Assembly: GCA_024234395.1 (NCBI GenBank)
Contig: JACKOH010000001.1
Location: 1,631,001-1,695,000 of the forward strand
Source: Pseudomonadales bacterium
Lineage (GTDB): Bacteria > Pseudomonadota > Gammaproteobacteria > Pseudomonadales > Pseudohongiellaceae
Reading direction: 5' to 3'
DNA length: 64,000 nt
Both the position numbers and the translations under genes were made by a program. Positions 1 through 9,274 of this stretch are shown here, one piece after another; the stretch's first letter is position 1; the number at the start of each line of letters is the position of its first letter. The notes under the pieces were generated by a model that worked only from the letters and a program-made list of their open reading frames with translations, was not told the origin of the DNA and made no database searches.

Positions 1-445
1 CCAATCGCAGAGTGGCGGTCAGCACCAGACCCTGGTCGGTTTTGCTCAGGAAGCCACCTTCGGCGTTGTCCAGCAACCACCTCAGGTGCCGTTCTGCCAC
101 TTCCAGCTGGCCGGAATTGACCGCCTGCTGAGCAGCGAACAGGGCTCCATACAAGGCATAAACGGAGTCACCGTGTTCAGACTGCAACTGTTCGGCCACA
201 TTCAGTATCCGGGACCGATCCGCTTCACTGGGCTGGGTACCGGGATTGGATGAACTCAGCGACAGAATTTCCTCATACAAATCCGAGGCCGCCGAAACGG
301 TGGCAGTCCGCGAATTCTGCCAGAATGTCCACCCTCCCCACAGCAGGGCACCGGCCGCTACCAGGGAAATTAACAGGGTCCCGTTATCCTCCCACCATTT
401 CTTGAGGGCTTCTAAGGTTTCTTCTTCAGCTGCGTGTAACGCCAC
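1..445 (-). CDS. yfgM: YfgM-like periplasmic chaperone/translocon partner, C-terminus cut by window
   Basis: 148 codons are visible; the gene runs off the left edge. The predicted protein starts VALHAAEEETLEALKKWW, has one hydrophobic segment at about residues 22-40 and then a helical, TPR-like periplasmic part. This is the architecture of YfgM, an inner-membrane protein that associates with the SecYEG translocon and periplasmic chaperones. The GTG start at 445 is chosen because TAGGAG lies 6 nt upstream and translation from it gives the charged cytoplasmic tail plus anchor. It follows hisS by 30 bp on the same strand, as in Pseudomonas and E. coli, where bamB and der come next (outside the window). 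Confidence 0.8.
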   Translation of the reverse strand, partial: MALHAAEEETLEALKKWWEDNGTLLISLVAAGALLWGGWTFWQNSRTATVSAASDLYEEILSLSSSNPGTQPSEADRSRILNVAEQLQSEHGDSVYALYGALFAAQQAVNSGQLEVAERHLRWLLDNAEGGFLSKTDQGLVLTATLRL

Positions 446-475
446 GACTAACTCCTAATTCCTTTTCGCTACGGA

Positions 476-1771
476 TTATGTCAAAAATTCAAACTTTTCC
501 CTGAGGCGCCCGGGCAGATCCTCAAGGGCAATATTCTCGGAATCGCCGGCATCGTCCAGTGTCCGCAGTCTTACTGCAGTGACCGGAGCACTCTCCCCAT
601 GTTCCAGCTCGAGTACTATAGCGGCGCGGGCACCGCTATTGAAGGCTTTTTTCATCTGGCTGTTGTACTTGCCGCCTCCGCAATTGACCAGTAACTTCAG
701 TCCCGGTAATTCCTGTCGCAGAGTCTCGGCCACCGCCAGGGCCTGGCCGGTCAGCTCGTCGCCAACGGCAGCCAGGTAGATATCCACGCCACCCCGGGCT
801 TCATCCGGCAGCAGGGCCAGTTCCTCGAGCAACAGCACCAGGCGTTCCTCACCCATGGCGAATCCGACTCCGGGTGTGGACCGGCCACCCAGTTGCTCCA
901 CCAGGGTATCGTAGCGGCCGCCGGCGCAAACTGTGCCCTGTGCTCCCAATGCGCTGGTGGTCCATTCAAAGACCGCATTATTGTAATAATCCAGCCCCCT
1001 CACCAGGCGCGGATTTTCTACAAACCCGATATCACAGCCCTGCAAAAGCTGCTTCAGCGCCGTGTAATGCTCGACGCTCTCCGCATTGATAAAATCGGCC
1101 AGTACTGGGGCATCGGCCAGCAGTTCCCGGGTGGCCGGAACCTTGCTGTCGAGAATGCGCAGGGGATTACTGTCCAGCCTTCTGCGACTGTCCTCGTCCA
1201 GCCGGTCGCTGTGCGCGCGGAGAAATTCCGCCAGCGTGACCCCGAATGCCCGGCGGTCGGCGGCACTGCCGATGTTATTGAGTTCCAGGGTGACCGAATC
1301 GGCGATGCCCAGTTCCTGCCAGAAGTTCGCCGACAGCAGGATTACTTCGGCATCGATATCCGGTCCAGGCATCCCGAACGCCTCGATTCCAAACTGGTGG
1401 AACTGCCGATAGCGGCCTTTCTGGGGCCGTTCGTGACGAAACATCGGACCGTGGTACCAGAGGCGCTGCTGCTGGTTATAAAGCAGCCCGTGCTGTTCGG
1501 CAGCCCGCACGCAACCAGCCGTGCCCTCCGGTCGCAGACTGAGGTTGTCGCCATTGCGATCGTCGAAGCTGTACATTTCCTTCTCGACGATATCGGTCAC
1601 CTCGCCGATGGAACGTTTGAACAGCTGGGTCTGTTCCACGACCGGAAAACGGATTTCCCGGTAGCCATAACGATGGGCAACCCGTTGAAAACAGTGTTCC
1701 ACGTATTGCCAGGTGGGCGACTCGGTGGGGAGAATATCATTCATTCCCCGGATAGCCTGGATCTTAGCCAT
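476..1771 (-). CDS. hisS: Histidyl-tRNA synthetase
   Basis: 431 aa, close to the usual ~424. It charges tRNA-His with histidine in the cytoplasm. Class II hallmarks are visible: the N-terminal AIRGMNDILP, a motif 2 region with RPEGTAGCVRAAEQHG, the histidine-binding RGLDYYNN, and AGGRYDTLVEQLGG, followed by an anticodon-binding domain in the last ~100 residues. The gene lies 39 bp downstream of ispG and 30 bp upstream of yfgM, in a long co-directional block. The ATG start gives the normal family N-terminus. Nothing looks damaged. Confidence 0.97.
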   Translation of the reverse strand: MAKIQAIRGMNDILPTESPTWQYVEHCFQRVAHRYGYREIRFPVVEQTQLFKRSIGEVTDIVEKEMYSFDDRNGDNLSLRPEGTAGCVRAAEQHGLLYNQQQRLWYHGPMFRHERPQKGRYRQFHQFGIEAFGMPGPDIDAEVILLSANFWQELGIADSVTLELNNIGSAADRRAFGVTLAEFLRAHSDRLDEDSRRRLDSNPLRILDSKVPATRELLADAPVLADFINAESVEHYTALKQLLQGCDIGFVENPRLVRGLDYYNNAVFEWTTSALGAQGTVCAGGRYDTLVEQLGGRSTPGVGFAMGEERLVLLLEELALLPDEARGGVDIYLAAVGDELTGQALAVAETLRQELPGLKLLVNCGGGKYNSQMKKAFNSGARAAIVLELEHGESAPVTAVRLRTLDDAGDSENIALEDLPGRLREKFEFLT

Positions 1772-1810
1772 AGGTTCGGTCAGTGCAACTGGGTGAAGGC
1801 GGGGAAAATA

Positions 1811-2935
1811 CTAGCCGGTGGCGATAATGTCATCGTCAGGGACCGGATGGCGGGAAACTTTGTCGGCGACCCGCTGGCGAACCATGGCTTCCAGTTCGTC
1901 GACCAGTTTCTCGTTACTGATCTTATGATCCGGTTCACCGTTGACGTAGGCCAGATTGGCGGGGCTGGCCCCGGTGAGCCCGATCTCGGCCACCTTGGCC
2001 TCGCCGGGACCATTGACTATGCAGCCGATCACTGCCACGTCAATGGGAGTGGTTATGTCTTCGAGGCGCTTTTCCAGTTCGTTGACGACACCGATCACGT
2101 CAAAATTCTGCCGTGAACAACTGGGGCAGGCTACCAGGTTTACTCCCTTGTGCCGCAGACCCAGGCTTTTCAGGATATCGAAGCCAACCTTGACTTCTTC
2201 AACCGGATCCGCCGCCAGTGACACCCGGATCGTGTCGCCGATCCCGTCCATCAGCAGCGCCCCCAGGCCGATTGCCGATTTGACGGTTCCGGAGCGCAGC
2301 CCGCCCGCCTCGGTAATACCCAGGTGGAACGGCTGCTCAATCTGGCCAGCCAGGGCCCGGTAGGCCTGCAGAGTCATGAAAATTTCCGAGGACTTCAGGC
2401 TGATCTTGAAGTCCTGAAAATCGAGCCGGTCGAGGATATCAATCTGGGTGAGCGCCGACTCCACCATCGCCTCGGCGTTGGGTTCCTTGTACTTGCGCAG
2501 CAGGTTCTTGCCCAGCGACCCGGCATTGACACCGATCCGCAGCGGAATGCCCTTGTCCCGGGCGCAGTCGATCACCGTGCGGATACGGTCCTCGCTGCCG
2601 ATGTTACCCGGATTGATACGCAGGCAATCGACTCCGTATTCCGCCACTTTCAGGGCGATGCGGTAATCAAAATGGATATCCGCCACCAGCGGGATAGTCA
2701 CCTGGCTGCGAATTTTCTGAAACGCCTCGGCCGCCTCCATCGACGGCACCGAAACACGGACAATGTCCACGCCGGCTGTCACCAGGCGACTGATCTGGGC
2801 CAGGGTGGCTTCCACGTCACGGGTTTCAGTATTGGTCATGCTCTGCACCGAAATCGGAGCAGAGCCGCCAACCGGGACGTTGCCGACCATGATCTGACGG
2901 GTTTTACGTCGTTTTATCTGGGTATCGGACCTCAT
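1811..2935 (-). CDS. ispG: 4-hydroxy-3-methylbut-2-en-1-yl diphosphate synthase (flavodoxin)
   Basis: 374 aa, typical for the bacterial enzyme. IspG makes HMBPP from MEcPP in the non-mevalonate (MEP) isoprenoid pathway with a [4Fe-4S] cluster. The cluster cysteines are visible as CPSCSRQ and, about 35 residues later, VIGCIVNGPGE. The N-terminal TIM-barrel region carries PISVQSMTNTETRDV. The start lies only 9 bp after the rodZ stop, so the two are probably co-transcribed. Its placement in the same block as the Fe-S assembly genes is conserved in many gammaproteobacteria. Confidence 0.96.
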   Translation of the reverse strand: MRSDTQIKRRKTRQIMVGNVPVGGSAPISVQSMTNTETRDVEATLAQISRLVTAGVDIVRVSVPSMEAAEAFQKIRSQVTIPLVADIHFDYRIALKVAEYGVDCLRINPGNIGSEDRIRTVIDCARDKGIPLRIGVNAGSLGKNLLRKYKEPNAEAMVESALTQIDILDRLDFQDFKISLKSSEIFMTLQAYRALAGQIEQPFHLGITEAGGLRSGTVKSAIGLGALLMDGIGDTIRVSLAADPVEEVKVGFDILKSLGLRHKGVNLVACPSCSRQNFDVIGVVNELEKRLEDITTPIDVAVIGCIVNGPGEAKVAEIGLTGASPANLAYVNGEPDHKISNEKLVDELEAMVRQRVADKVSRHPVPDDDIIATG

Positions 2936-2944
2936 GGGAACTGA

Positions 2945-3589
2945 TTATAAGCCTTCTGGCGCGTTGACGGTAATGCCTGCTGAAAGATTCGCGTCAGCTG
3001 GCAGATCCAAGCGGTCAAGGCTGGCAATGCGGAGCCCGGTAACGGCACTGCCCGGTAACTTCTGGAGGCTGGCCGCAAAGCCCGGACCAGCGTCCCGAAG
3101 CACCATGCCACGGGGGGCGTTTTCAGGCTGTTGTAAAGCACTGACCGCATCACCGGCCGGTCGGAAAAAGGTGTTATAAGCCCAGAAAATCAGGAAACCG
3201 CTGCCAAATGCCAGTATCGCGATAATCAGCCAGGGAACCAGCCTGTTCCCACCGCGGCTCCGGCCGCCGTCCAGTCGTCCCTCCCTGGGACCGCGTTTGG
3301 GCACCGACACATTGGTGTCGAACAGCTCCACCAGCTCGTCCTTGTCCAGCCCCAGCAGTTGTGCGTAGCTTTTGATATAGCCCCGTGCGAACACGATCCC
3401 GGGTAATTTCTGGTAACAGTCAGTCTCGATTGCCCGCACGTAATGCATGGTTATGTGCAGACGATCGGCTACCTGCTTTTCCGACAACCCCAGCCGCTCC
3501 CGTTCAGTCCTGAGCAGGGTACCGGCAGACTCTCCGGCGCTTCCCGGATCATCCTGTTCCTGCTCGGTGTTTTCGGTTTCAGTTTCCAT
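2945..3589 (-). CDS. rodZ: RodZ-type cytoskeletal HTH membrane protein, short form
   Basis: 214 aa. Residues ~24-82 form an Xre-like helix-turn-helix domain (LRTERERLGLSEKQVADRL), followed by a basic linker and one membrane span at ~117-138. RodZ links MreB filaments to the cell-wall elongation machinery. Most RodZ proteins are ~300 aa or longer and end in a periplasmic beta domain (DUF4115). Here only ~75 residues follow the membrane span and I do not recognise that domain, so this is a shortened version. It overlaps pilW by 11 bp and precedes ispG by 9 bp, the conserved order. No frameshift was found that would restore a longer C-terminus. Confidence 0.85.
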   Translation of the reverse strand: METETENTEQEQDDPGSAGESAGTLLRTERERLGLSEKQVADRLHITMHYVRAIETDCYQKLPGIVFARGYIKSYAQLLGLDKDELVELFDTNVSVPKRGPREGRLDGGRSRGGNRLVPWLIIAILAFGSGFLIFWAYNTFFRPAGDAVSALQQPENAPRGMVLRDAGPGFAASLQKLPGSAVTGLRIASLDRLDLPADANLSAGITVNAPEGL

Positions 3590-4409
3590 TCACGAATGTC
3601 TGGTAAAGTTGGTATTCCGCGGAATCCTGATACAAAGCCGTGAGCAGTCTGGCATAAGTATCCGCCGCCGCCTGATTCTGAAAATGCGACTCGATCTGAA
3701 TGCCAATCCACAGACTGCGTGGTGTATGCGGAATGTTGTAAAAATCCTTGGTGGTCAGGTACTGATTGTACAGTGACCGGGCGGACTGATAGGCGCCTTT
3801 GTCAAAGCGGATCTGGGCCAGTTCCAGGGCCGAGATATAAAGATTGCCATTCAGTTGCAGCGCCCGCTCAAAGGCGCGCTCCGCGGCGTCCGTGTTACCC
3901 ATGCGCAATGCACTGCGGCCCAGATTCTCGAACGCGATCGGCCGTCCTTCATAGGTGGTATCGTTGGAAACCAGCTCCAGCTGCTGATAGGCATCCTGAT
4001 AGCGCTGCTGACCGAACAGGAATGCGGCATAGTTGTTGCGGGCCCGGGAATTATTCCGATCCAGGCGAATGGCCCGGTTGAATGCCTCGTCGGCCAGATC
4101 CAGATCACCTTCCCGCTGATGTACCAGGGCCAGGATATTATAAACCTCGGAACTGCGGTCGTTGATCTCCATGGCGTTGGCAATATGGCGACGGGCCCCG
4201 GCCATGTCATTGGCCTCGTAGTAGGCCACCGCCAGCCGGATATAATCCTGCAGCGCCTCGTCCTCGGATACTTCCGGGTTAAAGCCACCGGTCGTGGTGG
4301 TAACACAGCTATTCAGGATCAGGCTCAGCAGCAGCGTCAGCGCGGCTCCCGTGACACGTTCGGGGAAAGCCTGGCGGATCCCCTTAATTGAACTGTCAGG
4401 TGTGTTCAT
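3579..4409 (-). CDS. pilW: Type IV pilus biogenesis/stability lipoprotein PilW/PilF
   Basis: 276 aa. The N-terminus has a lipoprotein signal ending LILNSC (residues ~30-35), predicting outer-membrane anchoring. The rest is tandem TPR units (for example NDMAGARRHIANAMEINDRS and the block DLDLADEAFNRAIRLDRNN). PilW/PilF is the pilotin needed for PilQ secretin assembly. The gene sits between rlmN and rodZ, exactly where pilF lies in Pseudomonas, and its 3' end overlaps rodZ by 11 bp. No other pilus genes are in the window. Confidence 0.88.
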   Translation of the reverse strand: MNTPDSSIKGIRQAFPERVTGAALTLLLSLILNSCVTTTTGGFNPEVSEDEALQDYIRLAVAYYEANDMAGARRHIANAMEINDRSSEVYNILALVHQREGDLDLADEAFNRAIRLDRNNSRARNNYAAFLFGQQRYQDAYQQLELVSNDTTYEGRPIAFENLGRSALRMGNTDAAERAFERALQLNGNLYISALELAQIRFDKGAYQSARSLYNQYLTTKDFYNIPHTPRSLWIGIQIESHFQNQAAADTYARLLTALYQDSAEYQLYQTFVNGN

Positions 4410-4439
4410 AATTCAGTCTGCAGCAGGAAAAAATCTTTA

Positions 4440-5603
4440 CTACCTTACTGTTTCGGCAGCTCTGTTCAGATTCGCAACATCTGGTTCGACAAGCGGTTTG
4501 CCCCGTGAGTTCCTTTCGCGATGGCGACTGCTGCGCCGGGTCTGATCCTCGACCTCGCCCACCAGCTGACCGCAGGCGGCACCGATATCGTCCGCCCGGG
4601 TGGTGCGGATTGTGACGGTATAGCCCGCCTCCTGGAGAATCTGGCGAAAGTTGCCGATCACGTTGGCGCTGGGTTTCCGGTAGTCGGAGAGGGAGAACGG
4701 GTTAAACGGAATCAGGTTGATTTTGCAGGGGAAGGATTTCAACAGTGCGGCCAGTTCCCGGGCATGGGCACGGTGGTCGTTGACGCCGGCGATCAGCGTG
4801 TATTCGATTACCGGCAGCCGGCGATCCGGGAGACTGTGAATATAATCGGTAGCAGCCTGCAGCAGTTGCCGGATCGGGTAACGCCGGTTGATCGGCATGA
4901 TCTGGCTGCGCAGTTCATCATTCGGCGCATGTAGCGATATCGCCAGCGACGCATCCGTGAGTCCCCGCATTCTCTCCAGGGCCGGTACCACGCCGGAGGT
5001 ACTGATAGTAACCCGTCGCTTGGAAAGACCGTAGGCCAGGTCTTCCATCATCAGGCTGACTGCATCGATAACATTGTCGAAGTTAAGCAGAGGTTCCCCC
5101 ATGCCCATCATCACCACATTGCTGACCGGGCGCAGGGTCGAATCGTTAAATCCGCCCAGCTTGTGGTTGGCCCACCACAATTGACCGATGATCTCGGCGA
5201 CTGTCAGATTGCTGTTGAAACCCTGTTTGCCGGTCGCACAGAAGCTGCAGTCCAGTGAACATCCTGCCTGCGATGAAATACACAGCGTGCCCCGCCCGGC
5301 TTCGGGGATGAACACGCACTCCACGCGACTGCCGCTCTCAACTTCGATAATCCACTTGCGGCAGCCGTCGACCGAGTGATACTCGTTAACGATTTCGGGC
5401 AATCTGATCTCGGCAATTTCAGCGACCCGCGACCGCAAGGCCTTGCTGATATCGGTCATCTGTTCGATTTCGGTGACCCCGCGCTGGTGAATCCAGCGCA
5501 TCATCTGGGTGGCGCGGAACGGCTTTTCACCCAGATCAGCGAAAAAAGCCTGCATTTTGGGCAGGCTTAATCCGAGCAGATTGATTTTCTCCGAATGACT
5601 CAT
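4440..5603 (-). CDS. rlmN: Dual-specificity RNA methyltransferase RlmN (radical SAM)
   Basis: 387 aa. RlmN methylates C2 of A2503 in 23S rRNA and A37 in some tRNAs. The radical-SAM cluster motif CSLDCSFC is visible near residues 115-122, as is the SAM-binding GMGEPLLNFDN. The C-terminal DDIGAACGQL holds the catalytic cysteine that forms the covalent RNA intermediate. It is preceded by ndk (27 bp) and followed by pilW (30 bp). The last ~30 residues are a variable basic tail (RRSSRHRERNSRGK). Confidence 0.96.
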   Translation of the reverse strand: MSHSEKINLLGLSLPKMQAFFADLGEKPFRATQMMRWIHQRGVTEIEQMTDISKALRSRVAEIAEIRLPEIVNEYHSVDGCRKWIIEVESGSRVECVFIPEAGRGTLCISSQAGCSLDCSFCATGKQGFNSNLTVAEIIGQLWWANHKLGGFNDSTLRPVSNVVMMGMGEPLLNFDNVIDAVSLMMEDLAYGLSKRRVTISTSGVVPALERMRGLTDASLAISLHAPNDELRSQIMPINRRYPIRQLLQAATDYIHSLPDRRLPVIEYTLIAGVNDHRAHARELAALLKSFPCKINLIPFNPFSLSDYRKPSANVIGNFRQILQEAGYTVTIRTTRADDIGAACGQLVGEVEDQTRRSSRHRERNSRGKPLVEPDVANLNRAAETVR

Positions 5604-5630
5604 TGCCTTACTCGACCCGGGAGTCCTGAA

Positions 5631-6062
5631 TTACAGCCGACGTTCGCAGATCTCGTCGTCCTTGAAGAAATAGGCGACTTCCCGCTGTGCCGATTGCGGA
5701 GAATCGGAACCGTGTACCGCGTTGGCATCGATCGACTTGGCAAAATCGGCCCGGATGGTGCCGGGTTGTGCCTCGGCCGGATTGGTTGCGCCCATCAGTT
5801 CCCGATTCAGGGCTACCGCGTTCTCACCTTCCAATACCTGCACCATGACCGGACCGGAGGTCATGAATTCGATAAGATCCGGATAAAACGGACGCTCCTT
5901 GTGCTCCGCGTAGAAACCACCGGCGGACTCATCGTTCAACTGCAGCATCCTGGCAGCAACGACCTTCAGACCCGCCTTTTCAAATCGGCTGTAGATTTCG
6001 CCGATCACGTTTTTGGCCACCGCATCCGGCTTGATAATGGATAAGGTACGTTCAATCGCCAT
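5631..6062 (-). CDS. ndk: Nucleoside diphosphate kinase
   Basis: 143 aa, the normal length. It transfers the gamma-phosphate from NTPs to NDPs through a phosphohistidine. The N-terminus is MAIERTLSIIKPDAVAKN, and the catalytic histidine is visible in NAVHGSDSPQSAQREV. It lies between iscX and rlmN as in Pseudomonas. A TATAAT hexamer about 45 bp upstream may give it a promoter separate from the isc operon. Confidence 0.97.
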   Translation of the reverse strand: MAIERTLSIIKPDAVAKNVIGEIYSRFEKAGLKVVAARMLQLNDESAGGFYAEHKERPFYPDLIEFMTSGPVMVQVLEGENAVALNRELMGATNPAEAQPGTIRADFAKSIDANAVHGSDSPQSAQREVAYFFKDDEICERRL

Positions 6063-6105
6063 GCCTGTTCCTCAAAAAGTATCCAACAGTTTGCAAAGAG
6101 GGCGC

Positions 6106-6111
6106 ATTATA
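6106..6111 (-). promoter_or_regulatory. Possible -10 element upstream of ndk
   Basis: On the minus strand the 113-bp iscX-ndk gap contains a perfect TATAAT. No good -35 hexamer is found 16-18 bp further upstream (the best is TATAAA), so the promoter call rests on the -10 alone. Confidence 0.35.
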
Positions 6112-6175
6112 AGACCTTAGCGAAAGGTTTTATATGCCTTTCTGGCGCCTGAACCAGGGCTCGCAATGGCCACTG

Positions 6176-6373
6176 TCAGTCGTCTGCCTCCTCGATCCAG
6201 GCCGCCTGAATCGCCTCAAGCACCTTCTCCCCGCCGCGCGCCGGGTCGTCATCGAATTCATCCAGCCCCACAACCCAGTTGTGCAGATCGACAAAGTTCA
6301 CATAGCGCGGATCAACATCCGGATAGCCGTCCACCAGTTCGATGGCAATGTCGTTGATGTCAGTCCATTTCAT
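6176..6373 (-). CDS. iscX: IscX (YfhJ) Fe-S assembly accessory protein
   Basis: 65 aa, acidic, beginning MKWTDINDIAIELVDGYPDVD and ending in EEADD. IscX binds IscS and modulates Fe-S cluster synthesis, possibly as an iron-dependent regulator. It is the last gene of the isc cluster, 29 bp after fdx, as in E. coli and Pseudomonas. The ATG start fits the family N-terminus. Confidence 0.93.
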   Translation of the reverse strand: MKWTDINDIAIELVDGYPDVDPRYVNFVDLHNWVVGLDEFDDDPARGGEKVLEAIQAAWIEEADD

Positions 6374-6402
6374 GTCTGCCAGCTCCTGTTTTCCGCTGCC
6401 TC

Positions 6403-6741
6403 TCAGTGGGCTTCGGATACCATGTTAATGGTGTATCTGGGTATTTCCACGACCAGGTCATCGTCGGCAACCCGGGCCTGACAGCTCAGACGCGACTCCG
6501 GTTCCAGGCCCCAGGCCTTGTCCAGGTAGTCTTCCTCGTTTTCGGTAGCCTCTTCGAGGGAATCGAAACCTTCCCGGACGATAACGTGGCAGGTTGTGCA
6601 GGCACAGGATTTTTCGCAGGCATGTTCGATGGGAATACCGTTACGCAGGGCGGCATCGAGAATGCTCTCCCCGCTTTCCGCCTCCACGGTTGCCCCCTCC
6701 GGGCAGATGACTGAGTGTGGTAGATAAGTAATCTTGGGCAT
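6403..6741 (-). CDS. fdx: 2Fe-2S ferredoxin, isc type
   Basis: 112 aa from the ATG at 6741; a longer reading frame extends upstream but overlaps hscA, and MPKITYLPHSVICPEG matches the family start. The cluster ligands are visible in EHACEKSCACTTCHV and, later, SRLSCQARV. This ferredoxin donates electrons during Fe-S cluster assembly on IscU. It lies 55 bp after hscA and 29 bp before iscX, in the standard operon. Confidence 0.94.
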   Translation of the reverse strand: MPKITYLPHSVICPEGATVEAESGESILDAALRNGIPIEHACEKSCACTTCHVIVREGFDSLEEATENEEDYLDKAWGLEPESRLSCQARVADDDLVVEIPRYTINMVSEAH

Positions 6742-6796
6742 GGTCGATCCGCGCTTCCTTAGTGGTTCAATCTGGCCTGTTGGGCAATGGGTTCTG

Positions 6797-8665
6797 TCAG
6801 TCGTCCTGCACCGAGGAAATCGATTCTCCGCGCAGGGCGCGACTGATTTCCCGGTCCATCCGTCTGGCGGCAAATTCCGCGCTGGCGGCATTCAGCCGTT
6901 CGGTCAGTTCGTGAATGACCCGGCTGTCCTCACCCTGCAGCGCAGTTTCCAGAGCCCGGGTGGCCGTCGCTATCCGCTCGACTTCCTTTTCATCAAGCAG
7001 CGCCCCGTCAGCCCGCAAGGCGCCAGCCAGGGCATCGAGTAACTGCTCCGCCTCGATTCGGGCTTCCTGCAGGGCGCGGACTTTCATATCTTCCCCGGCG
7101 TGTTCCTGAGAAGCTTTCAGCATGTTTTCAATTTCCGTACTGTTCAGGCCATAACTGGGCTTGACCTGGATTTCCGCCGATTTCCCGGTCGTGGTCTCGG
7201 TGGCACTGACGCTCAGCAGACCGTCCGCATCCACCTGGAAGGTGACCCTCACCTTGGCTGATCCGGCAGCCATCGGCGGAATACCGCGCAATTCGAAACG
7301 GGCCAGAGAGCGGCAGTGATTGACCGTCTCCCGCTCACCCTGCACCACATGTATCAGCATGGCAGTCTGACCATCCTTGAATGTGGTGAATTCCTGTGCC
7401 CGGGCCACAGGAATGGTGGTGTTTCTGGGAATGATTTTTTCCACCAGTTCGCCAACCGTTTCAATACCCAGCGACAGCGGATTGACATCCAGCAGCAGAA
7501 ACGCGTCCCCGGATTTGTTGCCGGCCAGCACATCGGCCTGAATACCGGCGCCTATTGCTACCACCCGGTCCGGATCGATATGCGCCAACGGATCGCGCTG
7601 AAAAAAATCCCCGACCCGCTGCCGTATTACCGGCATCCGCGTGGCACCGCCGACCAGCACCACATTATCGATATCCGACGCTTTCAGGCCGGCATCCCGC
7701 AGCACTCTGCGACAGGCATTAATAGTGCGGTCGGTCAGTTCCCTGACCAGCCCCGCAAACGTTTCCCGATCCAGTTGCCCGGTCCAGTCGTTGAATGACA
7801 CCGTTGCGAAGTCGGTATCGGTAAGTTCATGCCTGGCCTGTCTGGCAGTCCGCAACAGTGCGCTGCGGCGGGACGGCTCCAGCCCGGATTCGATGCCGGC
7901 CTGCCCCAGAATCCAGTCCGCCACCAGGTGATCGAAATCGTCACCACCCAGGCTGGTATCCCCCCCGGTGGCCAGCACCTGAAACACGCCCTTCTGCAGA
8001 CTCAGTACCGAGACGTCGAAAGTTCCTCCGCCCAGGTCGAACACGACAATATTTCCCTCGTCACCTGAGTCCAGTCCGTATGCCACCGCTGCCGCGGTCG
8101 GCTCGTTGAGCAGGCGCAACACGTTAAGCCCGGCCAGGCGTGCGGCATCGCGGGTCTGTTGACGCTGGGCGTCGTTAAAATAGGCAGGAACCGTAATTAC
8201 CGCACCGTCGAGTGGCCCGCTCAGACTTTTCTCAGCCCGGATTTTCAGAACCCGCAGAATCTCCGCTGACACTTCGATCGGGTTGCGGGGGCCGGCGACG
8301 GTTTCGATTACCGGCATGGCGGAATTTTCAGCGGCGCTGAAGTGATAGGAGAGATACGGATTGGCAGCCTGTATTTCCGGCAGGCTCTTGCCCAGAAAAC
8401 GCTTTACCGAAATGATGGTATTCAGCGGATCCGCCACGGCTTCTTCAAGCGCTTCATAGCCCACGTGGACTTGCTGGTTCCCGGTCAGGTAACGAACCGC
8501 CGAGGGTAACAGGTGGCGCCCGGCGCTATCCGGCAGGGTTTCCACTTTTCCACCACAGGGAGCCGCGACCAGGGAATTGGTAGTGCCCAGGTCGATACCG
8601 ACCGCGCGTTTTCGGGGAGCCCTGGCCGGTTTGCCACCGGGCTCCGATATTTGAAGTAATGCCAT
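6797..8665 (-). CDS. hscA: Fe-S cluster assembly chaperone HscA (Hsp70 family)
   Basis: 622 aa. The ATPase signatures are visible: VGIDLGTTNSLVA near the N-terminus, IVVFDLGGGTFDVSVL and VVLVGGATRMPVIRQRV, followed by a substrate-binding domain. HscA works with HscB to release [2Fe-2S] clusters from IscU by binding its LPPVK motif, which is present in the IscU encoded here. It sits between hscB and fdx in the isc operon. Length and order are canonical. Confidence 0.96.
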   Translation of the reverse strand: MALLQISEPGGKPARAPRKRAVGIDLGTTNSLVAAPCGGKVETLPDSAGRHLLPSAVRYLTGNQQVHVGYEALEEAVADPLNTIISVKRFLGKSLPEIQAANPYLSYHFSAAENSAMPVIETVAGPRNPIEVSAEILRVLKIRAEKSLSGPLDGAVITVPAYFNDAQRQQTRDAARLAGLNVLRLLNEPTAAAVAYGLDSGDEGNIVVFDLGGGTFDVSVLSLQKGVFQVLATGGDTSLGGDDFDHLVADWILGQAGIESGLEPSRRSALLRTARQARHELTDTDFATVSFNDWTGQLDRETFAGLVRELTDRTINACRRVLRDAGLKASDIDNVVLVGGATRMPVIRQRVGDFFQRDPLAHIDPDRVVAIGAGIQADVLAGNKSGDAFLLLDVNPLSLGIETVGELVEKIIPRNTTIPVARAQEFTTFKDGQTAMLIHVVQGERETVNHCRSLARFELRGIPPMAAGSAKVRVTFQVDADGLLSVSATETTTGKSAEIQVKPSYGLNSTEIENMLKASQEHAGEDMKVRALQEARIEAEQLLDALAGALRADGALLDEKEVERIATATRALETALQGEDSRVIHELTERLNAASAEFAARRMDREISRALRGESISSVQDD

Positions 8666-8740
8666 AATCGTTCTATCAGTCAGCTGCGAGCCCGCTTCTC
8701 ATTATTGCTCTGAGGTTCTCTGACTCCCTGTCCTTATGTG

Positions 8741-9274
8741 TCAGTATCCCAGCAGGTCTTCCTCCAGGGAATCAATTTCGGTCGCCAGTTTGGCAAAATA
8801 CTGCATTTCATAATAGCTTTGCCTGGCCTGGTCGAGGTGCCTGGTCTCCAGAGCCCGGCCAAAGCGCTCCTGACTCTGCAATTGCCGGGTTTCAATACCG
8901 GTTCGCAGTGATTCCAGCTCCGCCAGGGCCGATTCGTCACGCGGCAATTCTTCCAGTTGTTCGCGCAGCTCAATTTGTTCCATCAGCAATTGCGGACTGA
9001 GGTCAGCCTGATTGACCTGAGTAACGTCGATACCCGCCAGGGACAGCAGATAAGCCGCCCTCCTGGTCGGTACCCGTAGCGTATCGTAGGCCTCATTGAG
9101 CAGACTGGTGGCTTGAATGGCCCGCAACCGCTCCTGCTCAGAACCTCTGGCAAAGCGATCCGGATGCACCTCGGCCTGCAGCGTCCGGTAGACCGCGGCC
9201 AGTTCGGATAGATTGACCTGGAAGGAAACTGGAATGGAGAGGATTTCGAAAAAATTGTTATCGCTGGAAAACAC
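8741..9274 (-). CDS. hscB: Fe-S cluster co-chaperone HscB (J-domain)
   Basis: 177 aa. The J-domain HPD motif is visible in AEVHPDRFARGS, and a C-terminal helical domain binds IscU. HscB stimulates HscA ATPase and delivers IscU to it. The start is GTG; the first residues (FSSDNNFFEILSIP) line up with the start of the J-domain. It lies 75 bp upstream of hscA and 113 bp downstream of iscA. Confidence 0.93.
   Translation of the reverse strand: MFSSDNNFFEILSIPVSFQVNLSELAAVYRTLQAEVHPDRFARGSEQERLRAIQATSLLNEAYDTLRVPTRRAAYLLSLAGIDVTQVNQADLSPQLLMEQIELREQLEELPRDESALAELESLRTGIETRQLQSQERFGRALETRHLDQARQSYYEMQYFAKLATEIDSLEEDLLGY

Noticed and set aside
6742..6891. N-terminal 50-residue extension of the ferredoxin gene
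   Set aside because: It would overlap hscA and has no similarity to ferredoxins; the start at 6741 matches the family.
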